A stretch of 64,000 nt of DNA from an uncultured Granulosicoccus sp. (GCA_947499955.1 CANMQI010000003.1:124001-188000), one strand, 5' to 3'. Counted from the stretch's first letter, positions 37,233 to 45,887 are shown. Notes: generated by a model not told the origin, from the letters alone. Made by a program: numbers and translations.

Positions 37233-38963
37233 TCAATATCCCAGAGTCGCGGCACCGGCTCTTCGTGTATCGGAATAACCGAACAGCAAACCTTTCTCGG
37301 CATCGACCTGAATCGACTGCGTGGAACCCATGACATCCTTTTCGACCACACGATGTCCCTTGGATTCCAGCAAGGAGATCGTATCCCGACTGATACCCTC
37401 TTCCACGCGCAATTCTTCCGGCAGCCACTGATGGTGAATGCGCGGTGCAACCGTGGCTTCCGCGATATTCATACCGTGATCAACCATATTGAGTATCAAC
37501 TGCAAGGTGGTCGTGATGATTCTGGCACCTCCCGGACTCCCCGTCACCAGATAGACACTGCCGTCCTTGAGCACGATGGTCGGACTCATTGATGACAGTG
37601 GCCGTTTACCGGCCTCTACCGCATTGGCATCTCCGCCGATCAGACCATATCCGTTGGGCACACCGGGCTTGGCCGAGAAATCATCCATCTCATTGTTCAT
37701 CAGAACGCCAGTACCATTGGCGACCATGCCAGAGCCGTAGGAAAAGTTGATCGTGTAGGTGTTGGACACGGCATTGCCATCCTTGTCCACGATGGAAAAG
37801 TGAGTCGTCTCGTTACTCTCGTAAGGCGTCAGATCTGCTGGTGCGATGGATGCTGATGGCGTCGCCATGTTGAGACTGATGTTCTTGCGGGTTTCAGCGG
37901 CATAGGCCTTGGAAGTCAGCTCGGCCACAGGCACATCGACGAAACCCGGATCACCCAGGTACTCGGACCTGTCTGCGTACGCACGTTTCATCGCTTCAGC
38001 CATCAAGTGGATGGTTTCAGCCGAGTTATGGCCCAGGTAGTTCAGCGGATAACCTTCGAGCGTATTCAGTATCTGAATGATGTGAGTGCCGCCCGAACTG
38101 GGAGGTGGCATCGAGACGATCTCGTAACCTCGATAATCTCCCGTGACAGGCTCACGCAGCTCTACCTTGTAATTGGCCAGATCTTCAACCGTCATGCCAC
38201 CACCGGCTTTCTGCACCGCACTGGCAATCTTCTCGGCGGTCTCACCCGTGTAGAAACCATCGGGGCCCAACTCGGCAATACGCTTGAGAGTGGCTGCCAG
38301 GTCCAGTTGCTTCAGCGTTTCACCCGGCTCATAGAAGCTGCCATCTTCCTTGTAGAAAATGGCTGCCGAGGCATCCCATGACTTCAGTCGTTTCTCCAGC
38401 CCCTTCAGGCTGTCAGCCAGATCGGCAGTCACCTTGATACCTTCTTCAGCAAGCTTGATGGCCGGTTGTATGACCTGCGCAAGACTCATGCTGCCGTAAG
38501 CATCCAGCGCTGCCTGCATTCCGGCAACGGTTCCGGGCACACCCACAGCCAGCCCATGAAAGCGCGACAGGTTGCTGACTGCATCGCCGTTTTCATCAAG
38601 GTACATGTCACGCGTGGCACTGGCCGGGGCCATCTCGCGGTAGTCGATGGCCTTGGTTTCACCAGATTCTGCGTCATGAACCATCATGAAGCCGCCGCCG
38701 CCCAGATTGCCTGCGCGTGGCAAGGTTACCGCCAGCGCAAAGGCAACCGCCACACCCGCATCCACGGCATTTCCGCCCTCGGACAGGATGTCCAGGCCAA
38801 TGCGAGCCGCTACCTGCTCCTGCACAGCGACCATGGCCTCTCTGGCCCAGACAGGATGAATTCGGTCAGCGCCGCTGTATATCGCGGCCTCCTGGGCAAG
38901 AGTTACCTGTGAAGAGAACAGTGTTGCTGCTATACAAGCAGCCATTCCTAATCGTTGAATCAA
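37233..38963 (-). CDS. ggt: Gamma-glutamyltransferase (glutathione hydrolase)
   Basis: A 576-residue periplasmic enzyme that cleaves gamma-glutamyl bonds, for example in glutathione. The precursor self-cleaves before the Thr of NETTHFSIVDKDGNAVS to give the large and small subunits. The active-site motifs GNLGGGGFM, MNNEMDDFS and PLSSMSPTIV are present. A signal peptide occupies about residues 1-23. The start is unusual: TTG at 38963 is supported by GAAGG seven bases upstream and supplies the Arg of the signal n-region. The first ATG, at 38945, would leave the signal without positive charge. A terminator follows the gene. Confidence 0.94.
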   Translation of the reverse strand: MIQRLGMAACIAATLFSSQVTLAQEAAIYSGADRIHPVWAREAMVAVQEQVAARIGLDILSEGGNAVDAGVAVAFALAVTLPRAGNLGGGGFMMVHDAESGETKAIDYREMAPASATRDMYLDENGDAVSNLSRFHGLAVGVPGTVAGMQAALDAYGSMSLAQVIQPAIKLAEEGIKVTADLADSLKGLEKRLKSWDASAAIFYKEDGSFYEPGETLKQLDLAATLKRIAELGPDGFYTGETAEKIASAVQKAGGGMTVEDLANYKVELREPVTGDYRGYEIVSMPPPSSGGTHIIQILNTLEGYPLNYLGHNSAETIHLMAEAMKRAYADRSEYLGDPGFVDVPVAELTSKAYAAETRKNISLNMATPSASIAPADLTPYESNETTHFSIVDKDGNAVSNTYTINFSYGSGMVANGTGVLMNNEMDDFSAKPGVPNGYGLIGGDANAVEAGKRPLSSMSPTIVLKDGSVYLVTGSPGGARIITTTLQLILNMVDHGMNIAEATVAPRIHHQWLPEELRVEEGISRDTISLLESKGHRVVEKDVMGSTQSIQVDAEKGLLFGYSDTRRAGAATLGY

Positions 38964-39008
38964 ACCATCACCTTCAGAATATTTTTGTCAATATCGGAGA
39001 ACAGAATT

Positions 39009-39025
39009 CGTGTGTTTCGCACACG
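39009..39025. other. Small perfect hairpin upstream of ggt
   Basis: CGTGTG and CACACG pair perfectly around a five-base loop, 46 bases upstream of the ggt start. It could be an operator or an mRNA leader hairpin. No T-tract follows. Confidence 0.4.
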
Positions 39026-39206
39026 GACACTTTGCAGTATATGAGCAGTCGTTGGACGATTGCCAGTATGAGTTTATAACAAGAGAAGGCGGAATCTTCG
39101 CCTCTGTTCCATCAGCTCCTGCACAACTACTGCAATCCACTCGCATCACCGTCGCCACCACCTTCCCCATCGTCCAGCGCTGCCTCGGTTCGGCAGTTTG
39201 CAGGCT

Positions 39207-39656
39207 CTACGGGGCCTTGCGCGTCGGATCGCGGAATTCCATCGGGAACATGCGTTTGGGGCCAATGGCCATATCAGCCAGCGTATAACGGTCCAGCGTG
39301 TCCAGAAACGCATTGCTTGCTTCGAGCAGTGGAGCCGGCAGCGAGCAGACGGGCGTGATGGGACAGAGGTTTCCAGGCCTCATGCATTCCACCAACCCGA
39401 AGTCGGGCTCCATCAGACGCACGATCTCACCCAGGGTGATTTTCTCTGCTGGCTTACCCAGATACAGCCCACCTGCGCGCCCTCTTTTCGCCAACAACAA
39501 GCCAGCCCGTGTCAGTGTGTTGACCACTTTCATGGTAGTACTGCGTGATAGACCGTAGAACGAGACCACCTGCTCGATACGGAACATGGCTCCTTCCTTT
39601 TCTGCTGCATACAGCAGCACGCGAAAGGCTATGTCACACGTGTCTGTCAATCGCAT
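39207..39656 (-). CDS. nsrR: Rrf2-family NO-responsive regulator NsrR
   Basis: 149 residues. An N-terminal winged helix (MRLTDTCDIAFRVLLYAA, SRSTTMKVVNTLTRAGL) is followed by three cysteines for an Fe-S cluster in CMRPGNLCPITPVC and the NsrR-typical tail FLDTLDRYTLADM. The first cysteine spacing is six residues, against four in E. coli NsrR, so cluster geometry may differ. The ATG at 39656 is chosen for the strong GAGAGAGG just upstream; another ATG lies seven codons earlier. It is divergent from hmp, the classic NsrR target, which supports the NO-sensing assignment over IscR. Confidence 0.9.
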   Translation of the reverse strand: MRLTDTCDIAFRVLLYAAEKEGAMFRIEQVVSFYGLSRSTTMKVVNTLTRAGLLLAKRGRAGGLYLGKPAEKITLGEIVRLMEPDFGLVECMRPGNLCPITPVCSLPAPLLEASNAFLDTLDRYTLADMAIGPKRMFPMEFRDPTRKAP

Positions 39657-39716
39657 GCGACCTCTCTCTTGCGCCATTGCGGAATCATGATCATAAGTCT
39701 AACCCATAAGAGTCAT

Positions 39717-39730
39717 TTGACTTGAATCAA
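39717..39730 (+). promoter_or_regulatory. FNR/FixK/DNR-type box in nsrR-hmp gap
   Basis: TTGACTTGAATCAA matches the FNR/FixK consensus TTGAT-N4-ATCAA at nine of ten defined bases. It is centred about 61 bases upstream of the hmp ATG and about 67 bases from the nsrR ATG. It suggests oxygen- or NO-dependent control of one or both genes by a CRP/FNR-family regulator. Confidence 0.65.
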
Positions 39731-39743
39731 TAACATCGACACT

Positions 39744-39764
39744 ATTCATTCTTATAGAGTGCAT
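39744..39764. promoter_or_regulatory. Imperfect 21-bp dyad before hmp (possible NsrR site)
   Basis: ATTCATTCTTATAGAGTGCAT is an imperfect inverted repeat (7 of 10 arm positions) overlapping the probable -10 region of hmp. Read on the other strand and extended, it begins AAGATGCA, matching one NsrR half-site. NsrR repression of hmp is well established in other bacteria, so this is a reasonable candidate operator. Confidence 0.45.
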
Positions 39765-39784
39765 CTTTTATGAGGAAGTCAGTC

Positions 39785-40966
39785 ATGCAACACCTGTCAG
39801 ACAACACGATGGACATCGTCAGCGCTACCGTTCCCGCTCTGGAAGCACATGGCGAAGCCATCGTTGCACGCATGTATGAGCGACTTCTACAGGATGCGCA
39901 GATTCGCAGCTTTTTCAACATGTCTCATCAGAGCGGCAATTCTCCACAACACAAGGCCTTGACTGGCGCCATTCTCGCCTACGCCAACAACATCCGCGAA
40001 CCGCAGATTCTTGCTTCTGCCATCGAACGCATAGCACAGAAACACGTGGCGCTGAAGATTGCGCCGGCTCACTATGAAGCTGTCGGTAGTTCTTTAATGG
40101 CAGCCATCAGTGATGTGCTGGGAGATGCTGCCAGTCCTGACGTGCTGGCTGCCTGGGCTGAAGCCTACTGGTTTCTAGCCGGTGTCCTGATCGAACGAGA
40201 GAAGTCATTGTATGCAGATCAGGCCACACTACCCGGCGGCTGGTCCGGCTGGCGTGAATTCGTCATTACCGAAAAGCGCGCGGAAACCGATGAAATCACC
40301 TCGTTCACGCTATGCCCCGTGGATGGAGCGGCAGTGTTGGAACACAAACCGGGTCAATACCTGACTCTCATGCTCAACATCGATGACGATGACAGCGTGC
40401 GACGCACTTACTCCGTATCATCTGCGCCCAATGGTCGCGACTACCGAATCACGATAAAACGCGAGGCGCAGGGCAGAGTTTCCAGATGGCTGCACGATGT
40501 CGCCCAGACTGGCACGGTACTGCCGGTCGGTGCGCCTGCAGGTGATTTCTTTCTGGACCCTGACAACAAGTCCGAAGTCGTTCTGCTGTCCGGCGGTGTT
40601 GGTCTGACGCCCATGATTTCCATGCTGGAGGCCAACAGTGGCAAAGCCCTGCCGATTACCTATGTCCATGCCGCACGCAGCCGTGCTCACCATGCCATGC
40701 AGGATCTGCCGGTACAGCTGGCCACACGCTCTGCAGTGTTCTACGAAGAATGCGACGATACCGAGTCTGCCTCTGGACACACCGTCATCCAGGGTCGACT
40801 GGATGCACGCTGGCTTGCCGAGAATACCAACCCGCAATCATCGGATTACTACGTATGCGGTCCGACGGGATTCATGCAGGCAACCATCAATGGGCTGCGC
40901 TCCATCGGTGTCAGCGATGAGCGTCTTCATTACGAATTTTTCGGACCTGCCACAGACGAGCTGTAA
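39785..40966 (+). CDS. hmp: Flavohemoglobin (NO dioxygenase)
   Basis: A 393-residue cytosolic enzyme that oxidises NO to nitrate with O2 and NAD(P)H. Residues 1-140 are the globin, with the proximal His in IAQKHVALKI and distal-side Tyr/Gln region MYERLLQD. Residues 150-255 bind FAD (RRTYSVSSAPN) and 260-393 bind NAD(P)H (LLSGGVGLTPMISML, YYVCGPTGFMQ). The ATG at 39785 is chosen because GAGGAAG lies seven to nine bases upstream; an in-frame ATG at 39770 overlaps that site. It is divergent from nsrR, with an FNR-type box and a possible NsrR dyad between them. Confidence 0.96.
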   Translation: MQHLSDNTMDIVSATVPALEAHGEAIVARMYERLLQDAQIRSFFNMSHQSGNSPQHKALTGAILAYANNIREPQILASAIERIAQKHVALKIAPAHYEAVGSSLMAAISDVLGDAASPDVLAAWAEAYWFLAGVLIEREKSLYADQATLPGGWSGWREFVITEKRAETDEITSFTLCPVDGAAVLEHKPGQYLTLMLNIDDDDSVRRTYSVSSAPNGRDYRITIKREAQGRVSRWLHDVAQTGTVLPVGAPAGDFFLDPDNKSEVVLLSGGVGLTPMISMLEANSGKALPITYVHAARSRAHHAMQDLPVQLATRSAVFYEECDDTESASGHTVIQGRLDARWLAENTNPQSSDYYVCGPTGFMQATINGLRSIGVSDERLHYEFFGPATDEL

Positions 40967-41080
40967 TCATTCCGGGCCCTGCTGACAAAGGGTCGATTGA
41001 AGAGGCCGACTCCTGACTGCGTTTGCATCCAGACGCAGACGGAGTCGGCAGATGAGCGTCCATGGCTCAGCGCTGACTGG

Positions 41081-41212
41081 CGCGTGACTCTCAGGCAACC
41101 GAGAGTTTTACATCGATGTTGTTGCGCGTGACTCTCAGGCAACCGAGAGTTTTACATCGATGTTGTTGCGCGTGACTCTCAGGCAACCGAGAGCTTTACA
41201 TCGATGTTGTTG
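41081..41212. repeat. Three tandem 44-bp repeats copying the 3' end of ohr
   Basis: Three head-to-tail copies with exact 44-base spacing start at 41081, 41125 and 41169, followed by six bases of a fourth. Copies 1 and 2 appear identical; copy 3 differs by one base and contains the last codons and stop of ohr. Each copy carries a hairpin (ACTCTC, eight bases, GAGAGT). The array looks like tandem duplication of the ohr 3' end. Confidence 0.95.
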
Positions 41213-41610
41213 CGCGTGGCATTGGAATACGGGCACACCTCATGGGCGCGCTCTACCAGCTTTTCGGCATCCGCCTTGTCGACACCGGGCAGGGTGACCG
41301 CCAGCGCGATCTCCAGGCCAAAACCCCCTTCCGAGCGCGGGCCAATACCCACGGTTGAGCGAACTGTCGTGTCTTCCGGCACGGAAGCATAGCCTTCCTC
41401 GTTGCCAGCCACAAATTTCATGGCTCCCAGAAAACAGGCGGCATAGCCTGTCGCGAACAGCTGCTCGGGATTGTTACCTTCTCCACCACTACCCCCCAGC
41501 TCCTTTGGCGTTGTCAGAGAAACGCTCAAGGCACCATCGAGCGTGCCGGATTTACCATCTCGTCCACCGGTGGCTTCCGCACTGGTTGTATAAAGTACGT
41601 CTACACTCAT
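41179..41610 (-). CDS. ohr: Organic hydroperoxide resistance protein (Ohr/OsmC)
   Basis: A 143-residue thiol peroxidase that detoxifies organic hydroperoxides in the cytosol. Both catalytic cysteines are present (ATGYAACFLGA and AHEVCPYSNATRNNI), with the Ohr-typical N-terminus VLYTTSAEATGGRDG and PEQLFATGYA. The ATG at 41610 gives the standard length, with GGA upstream. Its 3' end is duplicated twice downstream in a 44-bp tandem array. No adjacent OhrR (MarR) regulator is visible. Confidence 0.95.
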   Translation of the reverse strand: MSVDVLYTTSAEATGGRDGKSGTLDGALSVSLTTPKELGGSGGEGNNPEQLFATGYAACFLGAMKFVAGNEEGYASVPEDTTVRSTVGIGPRSEGGFGLEIALAVTLPGVDKADAEKLVERAHEVCPYSNATRNNIDVKLSVA

Positions 41611-41795
41611 TGAAATATCCTCTTCTGATGTCGAGTTGCAGTACAGTCTCGGCAAATGGTCACCCTGTACGAAACGGGCGACCATATAGCTAGCGCACTA
41701 AACATTAGCATACTACATATATCGGTAGAGATTCATGGCGTTCCCCCGATTGCACACCAGGCAGACTCCGTGATATCACGATGACTGCTGCCCCT

Positions 41796-42119
41796 TCAAG
41801 CCGGGTCCGGAATTTCCATGTCATAAACCAGAATACCGGCAGCACCACCTACGGCCGACTCAACCAGTCGTGCCCCGATCGCCTGATGCTCTGCGTCGAT
41901 CAGATAGGCATCGCGATCCTCGCGGCTGTTGAAGTCGATCATGAAGCCATCCGCAAAACCCTTGTCCATACCGACTTCCGGACTGACGTTCTTGCCCAGC
42001 TGTACCGCCGCCATGCCCTCCAGGCGTGCTTGCAATGCCACGATCTGATCGAACAGTGCATCACGTTGGCTTTTGCTCACCTCACTCCTGAAGTGAATGA
42101 ATACGCAGTGTCGAATCAT
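41796..42119 (-). CDS. Dabb (stress-responsive A/B barrel) domain protein
   Basis: A 107-residue ferredoxin-like alpha/beta-barrel protein. The N-terminal IRHCVFIHFR, central GMDKGFADGFMIDF and YLIDAEHQAIG follow the Dabb family pattern closely, including conserved His residues. Dabb proteins are dimeric; some are stress-induced and others are small cyclases or monooxygenase-like enzymes. The start at 42119 gives full family length. The specific function is not known. It lies between ohr and the Lrp-family gene on the same strand. Confidence 0.85.
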   Translation of the reverse strand: MIRHCVFIHFRSEVSKSQRDALFDQIVALQARLEGMAAVQLGKNVSPEVGMDKGFADGFMIDFNSREDRDAYLIDAEHQAIGARLVESAVGGAAGILVYDMEIPDPA

Positions 42120-42179
42120 GGGTTCTTATACCTTGGTGAAAATTGCGGTTCGATCTCCAGGTCTGCCTGACAACAGGCG

Positions 42180-42644
42180 CTAGAACAGACGCGCCAACTG
42201 CCCTTTCACCTGTCGAATGGGTATGGAGGATTCTATATTGGCAACGCCATCCACCTTGGTCAGCCTGCCCGTGAGAAATCGTTCGAACTCATGCAGGTCA
42301 ACCACTGCGACGCGCAACAGATAGTCACGATTCCCGGTCATCAACCAGCAATCCATGACTTCCGGGAGCAGCTTGATCTCATTCTCGAAGTTCATGAGTC
42401 GATCATCAATCTGCCGATCCAGCTGCACGGACACGAACACCGTAAAGGCAAAGCCCAGCTTGGTTTCATCGATATCGGCACTGTAGCCCTTGATGATGCC
42501 AAGCTTTTCCAGATTGCGTACCCGTCTGGCACAGGGCGTCGGCGACAGACCCACCCGTTCGCTGAGCTCCTGATTGGTCAAGCGCGCATTACGCTGCAAT
42601 TCCGCCAGAATACGATTGTCGATCTTGTCCAGAGAGGTTTCCAT
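42180..42644 (-). CDS. Lrp/AsnC-family regulator
   Basis: 154 residues. An N-terminal AsnC helix-turn-helix (DKIDNRILAELQRNARLTNQELSERVGLSPTPCARRVRNLE) is followed by the RAM effector domain ending in SSIPIRQVKG. The ATG at 42644 is chosen for AAGGTG five bases upstream. It is divergent from the E1 gene across 146 bp. The same pairing, an Lrp-family regulator beside a homodimeric E1, occurs in Pseudomonas putida (mdeR with mdeB), where it responds to methionine or 2-ketobutyrate. It is likely the local regulator of the E1 gene. Confidence 0.92.
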   Translation of the reverse strand: METSLDKIDNRILAELQRNARLTNQELSERVGLSPTPCARRVRNLEKLGIIKGYSADIDETKLGFAFTVFVSVQLDRQIDDRLMNFENEIKLLPEVMDCWLMTGNRDYLLRVAVVDLHEFERFLTGRLTKVDGVANIESSIPIRQVKGQLARLF

Positions 42645-42790
42645 GACACACCTTAGCAGTATCAATCTGGATAGTTCATATTATTAGCGAATACCACCAT
42701 CGATAACACTATTCATGGGTGCATTTGACGTTTTCCACTGCTCATTCACGGATATCATTTATTCATTGAATCTGCACGGAATACATTGCA

Positions 42791-45472
42791 ATGAACAACG
42801 ATCAGTCTGGTACTCCTCAGGATCTGGACCCGGTCGAAACCTCGGAATGGATCGAGTCACTGGAGTCTCTGACCGAAACCGACGGCCCTGAACGCGCCCG
42901 TTATGTCCTGTCTCGTGTACAGGAACGCGCGCGTCTGCTGGGGGCGACAGTTCAGGGACTGCCATTTTCGGCCTACCGCAATACCATTCCTGTCTCCGAG
43001 CAGGCCCCTTACCCAGGGGATCTGGAGATTGAACAGCGCATCAACACCCTGATACGCTGGAATGCACTGGCCATGGTCGTCCGAGCTAACAAAGCTTACG
43101 GCGAACTGGGCGGCCACATCGCTTCGTATGCCTCGGCAGCGGAGATCTTCGAAGTGGGATTCAATCATTTTTTCAAGGCCAGTAGCGAGCATGGCGTGGG
43201 CGATCTGGTCTATTTCCAGCCTCACTCGGCACCCGGCATCTATGCTCGCTCCTTTCTGGAGGGACGCCTGAGCGAGTCCGATATCGCTAGTTACCGACAG
43301 GAAGTGCCTGGACAGGGACTGTGTTCCTACCCGCACCCCTGGTTGATGAAGAACTACTGGCAACTGCCCACTGGCTCCATGGGCATTGGTCCGCTGTCAG
43401 CGGTCTATCAGGCGCGCTTCATGCGCTATCTGCAGGCACGCAAGCTGGCGGAAACCCGTCAGCGACATGTCTGGGGGGTCTTTGGTGACGGAGAAATGGA
43501 TGAACCGGAATCCATCGCCGGATTGACACTGGCCGCCAGGGAAAAGCTCGACAACCTGACCTTCATCGTCAACTGCAATCTGCAGCGCCTTGACGGCCCC
43601 GTCCGCGGCAATGGCCAGATCATCCAGGAACTCGAGTCCCTGTTCATCGGTGCCGGCTGGAACGTCATCAAGGTGCTGTGGGGTTCGGAATGGGATGATC
43701 TGTTCGCGCGGGACGACAACCATGCACTGTTGCGACGTTTCGCACAGACCGTGGATGGCCAGTATCAGAACCTCGGTTCCAAGGATGGTGACTACAACCG
43801 GCAGAAATTCTTCGACACCGATCCCGAGCTGTCCGCCCTCGCCAGTCACCTGTCGGATGAACAGATTCATCGCCTGAAACGCGGCGGCCATGACTACCGG
43901 AAACTGTACGCAGCCTTTGCCGCTGCCAAGGCGCACAAGGGCCAGCCAACCGTCATTCTGACAAAGACCAAGAAGGGCTACGGCATGGGAGGCGCCGGAG
44001 AGAGTCGCATGACAGCGCATCAGGCGAAAAAACTCGATATCGAGGCACTGTTGCAGTTTCGTGATCGTTTCGAGTTGCCACTGAACGACAGACAGGTGGA
44101 GGACTTGCAGTTCTACAAGCCTGATGACAACAGTCCGGAAATACGCTATCTGAAGGAGCGGCGTGCGACGCTCGGCGGTTATCTGCCAGCGCGCGCCCTC
44201 AATGCCAGCACAGCAATTCCGCCTCGCCCTGCGCTGGACAAGTATGCAGGCTTTGCCCTCGACGCTGAGGACAAGGTGATGTCCACCACCATGGCGGCAG
44301 TACGCATTCTCTCCGGGTTGATGCGTGACAAACAGTTCGGTCCACGACTGGTCCCTATCGTGGCCGACGAAGCTCGCACGTTCGGCATGAACAATCTGTT
44401 TCGGCAGGTAGGCATCTACTCGCCCGAGGGTCAGCTATATGAACCCGAGGACTCAGGGTCCATGCTGTATTACAAGGAAAGCCGGGATGGGCAGCTACTC
44501 GAAGAAGGTATTACCGAAGCCGGAGCCATCAGCTCCTGGACGGCGGCGGCCACGGCCTACTCTGCACACGACGTCGAGTTGTTACCGGTCTACATCTACT
44601 ATTCCATGTTCGGATTCCAGCGTGTCGGTGACCTGATCTGGGCGGCGGCAGATCAACGTGCGCGAGGATTCCTGCTGGGAGCCACGGCCGGCAGAACCAC
44701 GCTATCGGGTGAAGGCTTGCAGCATCAGGATGGCTCAAGCCACCTGCTGGCGGCATCGATACCCAATTGCCGAGCCTATGATCCGACCTTCGCCCATGAG
44801 GTGGCTGTCATCATGGAGTACGGCATGCGGAGAATGCTGGACGAGCGGCATGATGAGTTTTTCTATATCACCGTGATGAACGAAAACTACGCGCAGCGAT
44901 CACTACCCGAGGGCCGTTCCTCGGACATCATCAAGGGCCTGTACCACCTGCAAAGCCACGGCTCTGCGCAGGGTCAGACACCGACGGTCAGACTGCTGGG
45001 TTCCGGCACCATTTTGATGGAAGTGATTGCTGCGGCCGACATCCTGCTGCAGAACTATGGCATCGCCAGTGATGTCTTCAGTGCCACCAGCTTTACCGAA
45101 CTGGCGCGAGAAGCCGCCAGTGTCGAGCGAGCCAATCGACTGGGCATCCACTCATCAACGCAGAAGAGTCATGTGGAGACCCTGTTGCCCGGTGACGAGC
45201 CCGTCATTGCCGCCAGTGATTACGTTCGTGCCTTCCCGCAGCAGATAGCGCCCTACATTCAGGGGCGCATGAGTGTATTGGGTACCGACGGATTCGGGCG
45301 CTCTGCCAATCGACAGGCCCTGCGTCGCTTCTTCGAAGTCGACCGGCAGCATATCGCACTGGCTGCCATCGAAGCACTGGTGCGTCAGGGAAAGGCAGAG
45401 CCTCGATTGATTGCGCAGGCTATCAAGGATCTGGGCATTGACCCCGATGCGCCGGCGCCATGGACAGTCTGA
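42791..45472 (+). CDS. Homodimeric 2-oxoacid dehydrogenase E1 (AceE/MdeB type)
   Basis: 893 residues, the length of AceE (about 887). The thiamine-diphosphate motif runs from GDGEMDEPES to the Asn pair region IVNCNLQ. Other E1 hallmarks are VYFQPHSAPGIYARSFLEGR, TKTKKGYGMG and ETLLPGDEPV. Such E1 proteins decarboxylate pyruvate and load acetyl groups on the E2 lipoyl domain. No aceF or lpd follows; a convergent CBS gene ends 20 bp away. The orphan position beside an Lrp-family gene matches mdeB, the 2-ketobutyrate-preferring E1. The substrate is therefore pyruvate or 2-ketobutyrate, and E2/E3 must be encoded elsewhere. Confidence 0.9.
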   Translation: MNNDQSGTPQDLDPVETSEWIESLESLTETDGPERARYVLSRVQERARLLGATVQGLPFSAYRNTIPVSEQAPYPGDLEIEQRINTLIRWNALAMVVRANKAYGELGGHIASYASAAEIFEVGFNHFFKASSEHGVGDLVYFQPHSAPGIYARSFLEGRLSESDIASYRQEVPGQGLCSYPHPWLMKNYWQLPTGSMGIGPLSAVYQARFMRYLQARKLAETRQRHVWGVFGDGEMDEPESIAGLTLAAREKLDNLTFIVNCNLQRLDGPVRGNGQIIQELESLFIGAGWNVIKVLWGSEWDDLFARDDNHALLRRFAQTVDGQYQNLGSKDGDYNRQKFFDTDPELSALASHLSDEQIHRLKRGGHDYRKLYAAFAAAKAHKGQPTVILTKTKKGYGMGGAGESRMTAHQAKKLDIEALLQFRDRFELPLNDRQVEDLQFYKPDDNSPEIRYLKERRATLGGYLPARALNASTAIPPRPALDKYAGFALDAEDKVMSTTMAAVRILSGLMRDKQFGPRLVPIVADEARTFGMNNLFRQVGIYSPEGQLYEPEDSGSMLYYKESRDGQLLEEGITEAGAISSWTAAATAYSAHDVELLPVYIYYSMFGFQRVGDLIWAAADQRARGFLLGATAGRTTLSGEGLQHQDGSSHLLAASIPNCRAYDPTFAHEVAVIMEYGMRRMLDERHDEFFYITVMNENYAQRSLPEGRSSDIIKGLYHLQSHGSAQGQTPTVRLLGSGTILMEVIAAADILLQNYGIASDVFSATSFTELAREAASVERANRLGIHSSTQKSHVETLLPGDEPVIAASDYVRAFPQQIAPYIQGRMSVLGTDGFGRSANRQALRRFFEVDRQHIALAAIEALVRQGKAEPRLIAQAIKDLGIDPDAPAPWTV

Positions 45473-45491
45473 ATTCAGCGCGACCGCATAC

Positions 45492-45887
45492 TCAGGATAT
45501 GGCTTCCAGCGCTCGTAGCACATCCCGACGACTGACCTGTCCAACCAAGCGATTGTTCTGCATGACCGGATAACGTCGAAAAGGCGAATCGATGAACAGC
45601 TGAGCCAGCTCCAGAATGCTGGTATCGGCATCGATGGTTGTCACCTTCTTGCTCATGTAGTCCTTCACATGTCCGGCGTAGTCGTCATGGTAGCCAGCAC
45701 TCAGCGCGACTTTCATGCAGTCCTGCTCGGACAGGATGCCAACCAGATTACCGTGATCGTCGACCACCGGAGCACCGGAAATGCGCTTCTCGACCAGCTG
45801 GCTGATCGCCAGGCGCATTTCCGTTTCGGGATTGAACGTGACCAGACTGGCGGCCATGTAATCACTGACCTTGATGGACCTGAGCAT
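45492..45887 (-). CDS. CBS-domain pair protein at end of nqr operon
   Basis: 131 residues made of two CBS motifs forming one Bateman module (about 8-60 and 75-128), with VSDYMAASLVTF, ISGAPVVDDHGNLVGILSEQD and YPVMQNNRLVGQVSRRDVL. Bateman modules bind adenine nucleotides such as AMP, ATP or NAD(H) and regulate partner proteins. Its ATG shares a base with the stop of nqrM, so it is translated as the last gene of the Na+-NQR operon. This suggests an adenylate- or NADH-responsive role connected with the complex, though no such role is established. Confidence 0.9.
   Translation of the reverse strand: MLRSIKVSDYMAASLVTFNPETEMRLAISQLVEKRISGAPVVDDHGNLVGILSEQDCMKVALSAGYHDDYAGHVKDYMSKKVTTIDADTSILELAQLFIDSPFRRYPVMQNNRLVGQVSRRDVLRALEAIS

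Noticed and set aside
41081-41212. Three direct repeats as a CRISPR array
   Set aside because: The copies are head to tail with no spacers, one overlaps the ohr coding end, and no cas genes are present.
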